Position numbers and translations under genes: made by a program | Notes under the pieces: model-generated | What the model saw: the letters and a program-made list of their open reading frames with translations, nothing else | Told to the model about the DNA's origin: nothing | Database searches by the model: none | DNA from: Methanobacteriota archaeon | Lineage (GTDB): Archaea; Thermoplasmatota; Thermoplasmata; RBG-16-68-12 | Direction: 5' to 3' | DNA: 8,501 bases | NCBI GenBank assembly: GCA_005879065.1 | Contig: VBLU01000133.1 | Coordinates: 1-8,501, forward strand | Shown: piece by piece, positions 1-6,003 of the stretch | Layout: the number at the start of each line of letters is the position of its first letter | Position numbering within the stretch: the first letter of the stretch is position 1

Positions 1-40
1 CGCAAGGCGGAAGCCGTGGGTTCAAATCCCACTCGGTCCA
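1..40 (+). tRNA. tRNA-Ala (CGC), 3' half, cut by window start
   Basis: This is the 3' part of a class I tRNA. Reading back from the T arm (stem GTGGG/CCCAC around loop TTCAAAT), the variable loop is AAGCC, with G at position 46 and C at 48. The 3' strand of the anticodon stem is GGCGG, preceded by AA at positions 37-38, so the first three bases of the window (CGC) fall on anticodon positions 34-36. CGC reads the alanine codon GCG. The 3' acceptor strand is TCGGTCC followed by discriminator A; the U at position 70 and A73 are the known identity elements of tRNA-Ala (G3:U70 pair). CCA is not encoded. The 5' half, and therefore G3 itself and any intron, lies outside the window. No T-rich terminator is visible just downstream. 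Confidence 0.9.
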
Positions 41-130
41 CTCCGTCCCGGGAGAATCGACGGTAGAGTGGCGTCGTCATGTCCGAGAAACTAACGTCGA
101 CTCGAGAATGATTCGTGCACGGACATCCGC

Positions 131-289
131 CTAGATTGCGTCTCTCGAGATCACGACGCTCTTCACGCGCGGAACTTGTTCGGGCGCGTCCTTCTCGAGA
201 TAGCTCACGTAGCCGGACCCGACGTTGAAATGGACGACCGGGGGCTCCTTGTCCAAATCAACGATCGCTTTCCCGGACTTCCGTCGCAT
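131..289 (-). CDS. small hypothetical protein, 52 aa
   Basis: I do not recognise this protein. It starts at an ATG (289-287) and ends at TAG, and the product is soluble-looking with no membrane segment or signal peptide. It has a basic start (MRRKSGK), a central stretch rich in beta-formers (PPVVHFNVGSGYVSYLEKD, residues 16-34) and a short C-terminal strand-like segment (VKSVVIS). The composition is that of a real small beta-rich protein rather than an Arg/Pro/Ser-rich antisense artefact. The same frame stays open far upstream, but that extension would run antisense through the gene at 488-847 and has artefact composition, so the ATG at 289 is the sensible start. No Shine-Dalgarno precedes it. 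A TATA-like CTTTTAA about 40 bases upstream suggests a short-leader transcript. It converges on the tRNA-Ala. Confidence 0.6.
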   Translation of the reverse strand: MRRKSGKAIVDLDKEPPVVHFNVGSGYVSYLEKDAPEQVPRVKSVVISRDAI

Positions 290-323
290 GGAACCGCTCG
301 AGTGGCCGAGGCCCGCGGGACGG

Positions 324-333
324 CTTAAAAGGT
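324..333 (-). promoter_or_regulatory. TATA-like element for the 52-aa gene
   Basis: On the minus strand this reads CCTTTTAAGC, inside a GC-rich surround. Its centre lies about 40 bases before the ATG at 289, so initiation about 25 bases downstream would leave a leader of roughly 10-15 bases. The neighbouring AT-rich tract (about 353-365) could supply an alternative box. Position and AT content are the only evidence. Confidence 0.35.
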
Positions 334-432
334 GTTTCGCAATATTCAGTCTCGATAAAATAAATGTGGGTCCGCGGGAGTCCGACCCAAAGAACGGGGG
401 CTCGGCGGACGAGCTTTCCGGCCACAATCCGG

Positions 433-446
433 CAAACCTATAAAAG
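433..446 (+). promoter_or_regulatory. BRE/TATA promoter for the 119-aa gene
   Basis: The element CAAACC-TATAAAA has a near-consensus archaeal TATA box at 439-445 with a purine-containing BRE-like hexamer just upstream. Transcription would start near 467-470, giving a leader of about 20 bases before the ATG at 488. A GGAG at 470-473 lies 14 bases before the ATG, a little far for a strong ribosome binding site. Confidence 0.65.
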
Positions 447-487
447 CGACGGGGGCCCAAATTACCCCTGGAGCGGGATGCAAAGAC

Positions 488-847
488 ATGATCACCGTAA
501 AGACGCTGGCCCGCGCCATCGAAAAGCGCCTGGGCGGCACGAGTTCCGAGGCCCTGGCCGAGGCCCGCACGGTCATGAGCTACTTCGGATTCCGGACCGA
601 GATCATCGACAACGCGATCCAGCCGGAGGACCGGAAATTGTTCTACAGCCTCCACGACGCCGGCCTCCTCCAGACGTTCTGGGAGACGGTTCCCCTTCTG
701 GATGGCCGGAACTGGCGGATCTTCTACTGGGCGCTGAACGAGCGGGACGTCGACCGCATCCTCGCGGCCGAGGAACCGAGCCCGACGGAACCGTTGTACA
801 ATAGCCTGCCCGACGAGGCCTGGGGCCACTCCGCGACCGGCGGGTGA
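488..847 (+). CDS. conserved hypothetical protein, possibly DUF6015-like, 119 aa
   Basis: This is a small acidic soluble protein with no signal peptide or membrane helix. Residues 1-30 look like an amphipathic helical segment (MITVKTLARAIEKRL, then EALAEARTVM). A conserved-looking core follows at about residues 31-92, including SYFGF, the D-N-x-I-x-P-E-D-R box (41-49) and a C-terminal W-R-I-F-Y-W block (76-81). The last 25 residues are low-complexity. The overall pattern (N-terminal helices, 'PEDR.LFY.L...GLL', then 'DGR.WRI.YW') recalls a small Thermoplasmata-associated family that I believe is catalogued as DUF6015; I recall this from the pattern and could not check it. No biochemical function can be assigned. 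The start is chosen because the TATA box lies at the right distance and the ATG at 478 is out of frame. The gene is convergent with pcm, with one base between the stop codons. Confidence 0.8.
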   Translation: MITVKTLARAIEKRLGGTSSEALAEARTVMSYFGFRTEIIDNAIQPEDRKLFYSLHDAGLLQTFWETVPLLDGRNWRIFYWALNERDVDRILAAEEPSPTEPLYNSLPDEAWGHSATGG

Positions 848-848
848 G

Positions 849-1514
849 CTAGGCCGGCCAGGCCTGCGCCCCGACGAGCGGGACGAAGGCACACGGTGTG
901 CCCTCGCGGATCTCGAGCGTGCCGTCCGACCGCCGCGTGGCCACGACGAGGACCTGGCCGGGAGGAGATGAACCAATTGGCGCCACAATCCGGCCGGGGG
1001 GAGTAAGTGGGTCCGACCATGCACCCGGGATCCGCGGCGCTCCCGCGGTGGCGATGATGCAGTCGTATGGGGCCCGATCCGGATGGCCGAGGCTCCCATC
1101 GCCGACGACCACCGTCACGTCCGCGAAGCCGACGGCGGCCAGGTTCGATCGTCCCCACTCCGCGAGCGACCGGTTCCGTTCCATCGTGACGACGTTCCTC
1201 GGGCCGACGAGGAATGCGAGGAGGGCTGCATGATACCCGGAGCCCGTCCCGATCTCGAGCACGCGCTCCCCCGGCTTGAGGCGGGCCTCCTCGAGCATGA
1301 TCGCGATCATCGAGGGCGCAGAGATCGTCTGGCCGGATCCGATCGGCAGCGGGACGTCCTGGTAGGCCGCGCTTCGGTCCTCCGGACGGACGAATGCCTC
1401 GCGGGGGACCGCGAGGAAGGCGGCCCGGACCGCCGCATCCTTGAGGTAACCCGAGCGGACGAGCCGGTCCACCATGCGCACCCGCTCAGCCGGGAAATCG
1501 ACGCCCCGTCCCAT
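849..1514 (-). CDS. pcm: protein-L-isoaspartate O-methyltransferase
   Basis: PCMT (EC 2.1.1.77) uses S-adenosylmethionine to methylate the side-chain carboxyl of L-isoaspartyl residues formed by asparagine deamidation and aspartate isomerisation, starting their repair; it is cytoplasmic. The 221-residue length is normal for the family. Visible landmarks: PREAFV (37-42), the substrate-binding stretch YQDVPLPIGSGQTISAP (51-67), SAM-binding motif I VLEIGTGSGY (85-94), the acidic residue E112 ending the next strand (VVTMERN), GDGSLGHP (138-145), the DCIIATAGAP strand (151-160), GRIVAPIG (174-181) and the closing FVPLVG (210-215). The motifs are intact, so it should be active. The start at 1514 gives full family length; an internal ATG at residue 14 is a weaker alternative. 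No Shine-Dalgarno is visible, and a TATA-like element 30 bases upstream suggests a leaderless transcript. Read-through from the permease gene 40 bases upstream is also possible. Confidence 0.96.
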   Translation of the reverse strand: MGRGVDFPAERVRMVDRLVRSGYLKDAAVRAAFLAVPREAFVRPEDRSAAYQDVPLPIGSGQTISAPSMIAIMLEEARLKPGERVLEIGTGSGYHAALLAFLVGPRNVVTMERNRSLAEWGRSNLAAVGFADVTVVVGDGSLGHPDRAPYDCIIATAGAPRIPGAWSDPLTPPGRIVAPIGSSPPGQVLVVATRRSDGTLEIREGTPCAFVPLVGAQAWPA

Positions 1515-1540
1515 GGGGCCAAGTCAGACGTCCGGAGCGG

Positions 1541-1548
1541 CATAAGTC
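1541..1548 (-). promoter_or_regulatory. weak TATA-like element for pcm
   Basis: The minus strand reads ACTTATG within an otherwise GC-rich gap, centred about 30 bases before the pcm ATG. That spacing is typical of leaderless archaeal transcripts and fits the absence of a Shine-Dalgarno. The match to a TATA consensus is poor. Confidence 0.3.
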
Positions 1549-1554
1549 TTGTTC

Positions 1555-2817
1555 TCACGCTGGCACGAGGAGGGCGATCAACAGCGTCGAGAGGAACAGC
1601 GTCGCGGCGGTGACGGGCAAACCCGCCTTCATGAAATCCTTCATCGTCACCGTGACGCCGTCGCGGAACGCGGCCTGCACTACGATCACGTTGCACGCGG
1701 CTCCCAGGATCGTGGCGTTTCCCGCGAGGGTCGAACTCGCGGCCAGGGCCAGCCAGAGCTGCATGGATCCTTGCGGGACGACCTCGGCAAGAAGGAGCAC
1801 GGCAGGCACGTTGCTCATGAGGTTCGACAGGAGGGACGACAGCCCGACGAGCCAGACGAGCCCACCCGAACGCCCGCCCAAGGCGGTCGTGAATCCCCCC
1901 TGGATCGCCGCGGAGAGCCCGGACGCCCGAACCCCTCCGAGCACGACGAAGAGGCCGATGAAGAAGAGGATGATGCTCCAGTCCACCTTAGCGATCAGGG
2001 CGCGTGCCGTCGAGTTCGTCAGGAACGGAAGGAAGAACAGGACGAAGGAACCGCCCGCGAGGGCGATGAGGGGGAGCCAGTCCGGGGTGCCGGAGGCCAG
2101 GAACGCGCCGGACACCGCGACCGTGACCCCGAGGGTGAAGCCGAGGCCCCTCCGCTGAAGAGGGACGGCCGGCATCGACGTGACGGCGACGAGCGGGGCC
2201 GCGAGGTCCTTTCGGAAGACGAACCAGACGAGCCCGATCGAGACGGCGAGACACACGATCGTGATAGGAAGCAGGTAGGCGCTGAACGTGAGGAATGGAA
2301 TGCCGGACCGGATCGCGATGAACGCGTTCTGCGGGTTGCCAACCTCGGTCGCGACGCTCCCGACGTTCGCCGCGATCGCCACCGCGACCAGGTAAGGAAC
2401 CGGATTGACGCGCAGGGCCCGGGCGCTCCGCACGACGACCGGGGTCACGAGCAAGGCGATCGTGTCGTTCAGGACGAGCGCGGAGAGAGCGGCCGTCGCG
2501 ATCATCAGCCACGCGAGGAACCAAACCTGACTCTTCGCTTGAAGGGCGATCCGCGAGGACACCAAGTCGAAGAATCCGCAGACATCCAGGCCAGCCACGA
2601 GGACCATCATGCCGACCAAGAGCAGGAGCACATCGAGGTTGATCGCGAGGAGCGCATCGGCCGGCGTCAGGACGCCGAGGACGAGCATGAGGGCCCCGCC
2701 GAGCATCGCGACCGCGGGTCGCTCGATCGGGAAACGCCGGACGTTCCGCAGCGAGATGAGCACGTAGGTGACGAGGAACACGGCCGTCGCGACGGCCAGG
2801 GTCGCGGAAGACGCCAA
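1555..2817 (-). CDS. ArsB/NhaD/SLC13-type ion transporter permease
   Basis: This is a 420-residue polytopic membrane protein of the ion transporter (IT) superfamily (ArsB, NhaD, CitM and SLC13 relatives), with about 11 hydrophobic segments. It has the family's two-repeat layout. Repeat 1 carries ALVLNDTIALLVTP (113-126) and the helix-break NVGSVATEVGNPQN (151-164). Repeat 2 carries SNLMSNVPAVLL (331-342) and STLAGNATILGAACN (362-376), followed by a characteristic DFMKAGLPVT near the end (394-403). A basic loop at about 202-225 separates the halves. The substrate cannot be read from sequence: arsenite, dicarboxylate, sulfate or other anions, or Na+/H+ exchange are all represented in the superfamily, and no ars regulator or ATPase is nearby. 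The start is uncertain. 2817 is a TTG with no Shine-Dalgarno; a GAGG (2853-2856) lies upstream, ideally placed for an in-frame ATA at 2844, which would add nine residues. Confidence 0.9.
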   Translation of the reverse strand: MASSATLAVATAVFLVTYVLISLRNVRRFPIERPAVAMLGGALMLVLGVLTPADALLAINLDVLLLLVGMMVLVAGLDVCGFFDLVSSRIALQAKSQVWFLAWLMIATAALSALVLNDTIALLVTPVVVRSARALRVNPVPYLVAVAIAANVGSVATEVGNPQNAFIAIRSGIPFLTFSAYLLPITIVCLAVSIGLVWFVFRKDLAAPLVAVTSMPAVPLQRRGLGFTLGVTVAVSGAFLASGTPDWLPLIALAGGSFVLFFLPFLTNSTARALIAKVDWSIILFFIGLFVVLGGVRASGLSAAIQGGFTTALGGRSGGLVWLVGLSSLLSNLMSNVPAVLLLAEVVPQGSMQLWLALAASSTLAGNATILGAACNVIVVQAAFRDGVTVTMKDFMKAGLPVTAATLFLSTLLIALLVPA

Positions 2818-2888
2818 CGCGCGCCGGATGACCCGGATCGCTATGGAACTTTCCTCAATTCCGCGAGGTTCGAGCGGTCTCCCATTAC

Positions 2889-2899
2889 ACTTATATACC
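2889..2899. promoter_or_regulatory. shared symmetric TATA element of divergent genes
   Basis: The only strong AT-rich box in the gap between the permease and the surface-protein gene is ACTTATATACC, whose core TATATA (2892-2897) is a palindrome and reads the same on both strands. Read leftward it would start transcription near 2866-2870, about 50 bases before the permease start and just upstream of its GAGG. Read rightward it would start near 2920, about 65 bases before the ATG at 2985. One box serving both genes is an inference from position. Confidence 0.5.
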
Positions 2900-2970
2900 G
2901 TTACTCAATTCGCCGCATTCTCCGGCTCCCGCAACCGGTTCGACGATGGGTCGGATTGACTGGGTGAACT

Positions 2971-2976
2971 GAGGAG
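2971..2976 (+). promoter_or_regulatory. ribosome binding site of the surface-protein gene
   Basis: GAGGAG ends eight bases before the ATG at 2985 and complements the 3' end of archaeal 16S rRNA. It fixes the start of the surface protein directly in front of its signal peptide. Most other starts in this window lack such a site, which suggests a leadered, well-translated mRNA here. Confidence 0.7.
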
Positions 2977-2984
2977 AACCTCGA

Positions 2985-5967
2985 ATGCCTGTCCGAGCCC
3001 GCCGCGGAATCGAGGCGCTCGCGATCCTCCTCGTGATCCTTCTCGGGGTCTCGGTACTCCTTCCGCTGACTGCGGCTGCCGCGGCCCAGGTCACCGGCTT
3101 CATCTCCACGTGCGGGGGGCCCGCAACCCCGGTTCCCGGGGCGACGGTGACCCTCGTGGACGCCAACGGGATCGCCCCACCCGCGACGGCGACGACGGAC
3201 GGCGGGGGCGTCTACATCTTCGCGGGACCGCCGCCGGCCAGTTATACGATCACGGCGAACCAATCCGCCTACTACGGCGCCGAAAGCGGAACTCCGGTGC
3301 GGTTTGACGGAAGCGTGACGAAGCGGATCGACCTGTGCATGTACCCGCATGGGACTCCCACAAGCAACCTCGCCGTGACGGTCCTGAACGGAGCCACCCC
3401 GGTCCCAGGGGCAAAGGTGGCCGCCTTCCAGTCGACGAACCCGACGAACCGGATTCAGCTCGTCGCTCAAGGCACCACGGGCACCACCGGGGTCGTGAAT
3501 CTCACCCTCTGGGACGCGACCTTCCAGCTGCGCACCTCGGCGGCGCTCCTTCCGACGGTGGAATCGTCGGTCATCGTCAGCGGACCGACATCCTCCACGG
3601 TCAACCTCTCTCCCGTACCCTTGGTGCTCTTCGGGCACGTCCAGAATGTCGGCGGGGCGTTCCTCGGTTCCGGCGTCGTCGCCTGGCTCTACAACCCGCT
3701 TCAGGCAAACACGAGCCTCTCGCGCGTCATTCCCGGGACTGTGACCGCCAGCTTTTTCCAGTTTGAAACCGCCCGGGTACCCAGCCCGGCGACGTACACC
3801 CTCATCGTCGACGCGGACGGCTATTTGTCCTCCAAGGAGTCCATCACGATACCAGGCGTAACGAACCCGCATGATGTGACCCTTCAACCAGCGCCGCCGG
3901 AGCGATACGACACGACCGTGGCCTACGGGGCCGCGGACTGGAGCAACCTGACCGCGTGGCGGAACCTCACCTTGAACGCAGACAGCACGTTGCCGGGACT
4001 CGGGCCCGCGAACCTGCGGGATCTTCGCCTGCAAATCGATTCGACGCTTGGAAATGGAGACGGGTCTTTGAGCCCGCAGGAAATTACGGCGTTCCAGGCG
4101 TGGGTCTGCAGCAAAGGACCCGCGTACGTGGCGACGGACGGCTTCTTCACGACGAACGGACACGCCTACAACTCGACCGCCGGTCCTTGTGGAATAACGG
4201 TCAGCCCAACGCTCACGAACCCCAACGGCGGGGTGTGGATCAATACCACGACGGCCACCCCGTACAAGATCAAACAGGCGCCCCCCTATCTCACGACGGG
4301 TGCGAAAACGTACTTCGTAAACATGACGATGGTGGCCGACTCGAATGCGTCGGCCTACCAGAATTACACGTACACCGTGGTCCTCCCCAAGAAGTACGAA
4401 CTCAACACGACGACCGTCGTCCCGACCAACGCCCCCGTGACCACGCAGAACTTCACCCGGTTCACGGTGGATCCGGGCGTCACCTCAGGCAAGCCCCAGA
4501 TCCGCATGACCGTGTCCCAATCCCGGAACGGCACCGCGCGGGCGAAGGTGATCGCCCCCGCCGGGAAGTTCTACGTCCAAAACGCGACGTTCACCAACTA
4601 TCAGGCCTATGTCGCCAACAACACGAATCTCACGTTCAGCGCGGGAGACAGCACGGATCCAAACGATCACGTCACGGAAGCGAACTTCACCTGGCGCTTC
4701 ACGGCGAACCTTGTCGACACCCGCTATGGGATCTCCCCCGTCTACCGGTACCGCCAGAACGGGACGTACAACGTGAGCCTCGTCATGCGGGAGACCGGCG
4801 GCAACGTTTCGTTCCGCAACGTCACCCTGTATGTGGACGACCAGTTGCCAGTCGCCAAGATCCGCACGAATCGCACAGGTTCCGGCAACGCGAATGGCCT
4901 CACGCTCAAGGTGGACCAAGGGATCGTCGTCCGATTCGACGGCGCCCTCTCGACGGACTTCGCCTATCCCGGGACTCCGGGCAAGATCTTGGATGCCGGA
5001 TACGCGTGGGATTTCGGCGACGGGACCTCGGTCCGGACGGGCGTGTCCAGAACTATACGTTCCCAAAGCCTGGCCTGTGCAAGGTAAACCTGACGGTCAC
5101 GGACAGCGTCGGTTGGAAAGGGGCGAACGCGACGCTGAACGCGCAGGTGAACGATACGAAGGCCCCCGTCCCCGCGTTCGACATCCTGGATCCGTCCAAG
5201 GACTGGACCGTAATCACGAGCCCGATCGAGCAGAGGAGGATCGCCCTGAATGCGTCGAAGACGACGGACGACCACGACAAGGTGGCGGCGCTGAACTTCA
5301 CCTGGACGATCCCGGGACCCGTCGTGGGCCTGGAAACGGGCGTGGCCAACCACACGATGTGGGGAGTGAACGTGAGCTTCGCGTGGCAGGAATGGAACAA
5401 CAGCTACGCGGTCCTGTTGACCGTCAAAGATATGGGACGGAACCGGCGGAGGGCGACCTCGTGACGATCACCGTGAACGTCACGAACAAACTGGGCCGGA
5501 AGACCGCCGAGGATGTGACGACCGAAGTCCGTTCCATCACGGGGGGCGTGACGACCGTCGTCTCGAGCGGGGCGGACTGGTTCGACAAGAACGGCCCGCG
5601 GGGACCGAACCACGCGATTGCCTCCGGCGAAACCGTGAAGCTCGTCTTCTCCGTGCGGCTGTACGGCCAAGGGAACAAGACGGTCCAGGTGTACGTCGCC
5701 GACAAGACGGAACCGTACACATGGATCACGCCGGAGAACCGGGCCTCCCAAACGTTGAATGTGCGGCAGCCTTGGTGGCAACCATACGCGATCGTGGCCG
5801 CCGTCGTCGGGGTCATCGTCCTGTTCGTCTTCGCGATGTACTTCCGCCGCAAGGTGAAGGCCGGTGAATGGCGCCCGCTGCGCGGCCGGCGAGGCGCGAG
5901 GGCCGAGGGAGAGGAGAAGAAGCCGCGGAGAGAAAGAGAAGTAAAGGAAGAGAAGAAACGCCTGTAG
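2985..5967 (+). CDS. large sequon-rich cell-surface protein with Ig-like and PKD domains, membrane-anchored; two frameshifts
   Basis: Likely an exported, glycosylated surface (S-layer-like or adhesin-like) protein. As given, the first frame stops at 5087 after 700 codons, but coding continues in a second frame to about 5434 and a third to 5967. Adding one base at each junction gives a single product of about 994 residues. Order: Sec signal peptide (1-35); three carboxypeptidase-regulatory/Ig-like beta domains (about 36-118, 125-210, 213-300); an EF-hand-like segment (352-366, NGDGSLSPQE); an undefined beta region (about 400-540); three PKD-like domains (about 545-618, 620-710 with WDFGDG at 675-680, 718-815); a CARDB-like domain (about 820-925); one membrane helix encoded at about 5785-5845; and a 40-residue Arg/Lys/Glu-rich cytoplasmic tail. 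More than 30 N-x-S/T sequons span the exterior part. Cys pairs C43/C118 and C375/C402 could form disulfides. No catalytic domain is visible and no specific function can be assigned. Confidence 0.85.
5037..5042 (+). other. frameshift site 1 in the surface-protein gene
   Basis: Inside the second PKD domain the frame of the N-terminal part (…DFGDGTSVRTG) switches to the next frame (RVQNYTFPKPGLC…). The sequence here is ACGGGC. One extra G in the GGG run (5039-5041) would give TGRVQNYTF, the expected PKD continuation. Without it, translation ends after 14 more nonsense codons at 5087. Confidence 0.8.
5432..5439 (+). other. frameshift site 2 in the surface-protein gene
   Basis: The second frame (…YAVLLTVKDMG) passes into the third (TEPAEGDLVTITVNVTNK…) at ATGGGACG. 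One additional G in the GGG run at 5434-5436 restores continuity at the boundary between the last PKD-like and the CARDB-like domain. Left as is, the middle frame ends at TGA 5462-5464. A GTG at 5461 could be mistaken for the start of a separate gene for the C-terminal 168 residues, but that piece has no signal peptide and is plainly the anchor end of the same protein. Confidence 0.78.
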
Positions 5968-6003
5968 GCGAATTCCTCGACTTCCCTTCCGAACCGCTGC
6001 GGT

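Noticed and set aside
1..40. Class II tRNA (Leu or Ser) with GGC-GGAA-GCC as a long variable arm
   Set aside because: The class I reading gives a perfect AAGCC variable loop, a five-base anticodon stem strand and U70/A73 of tRNA-Ala, so the class II reading is not needed.
79..126. 7-base inverted repeat ATGTCCG/CGGACAT with a 34-base spacer between tRNA-Ala and the 52-aa gene
   Set aside because: The stem is short, the loop long and no T-run follows. A match of this size can occur by chance in a GC-rich gap.
1549..2967. 472-codon open frame on the plus strand, very rich in Arg, Glu, Asp and Gly
   Set aside because: It lies antisense to the clearly real permease gene. Its charge-biased composition is what results from reading the opposite strand of GC-rich membrane-protein codons, and it shows no domain.
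2901..4163. 420-codon open frame on the minus strand
   Set aside because: It is antisense to the surface-protein gene, rich in Arg and Gly without fold-like patterning, and it overlaps the promoter region.
5461..5967. A separate small membrane-protein gene starting at GTG 5461
   Set aside because: Its residues continue the CARDB-like domain and anchor of the upstream protein across a one-base frame break. It has no signal peptide or ribosome binding site of its own.
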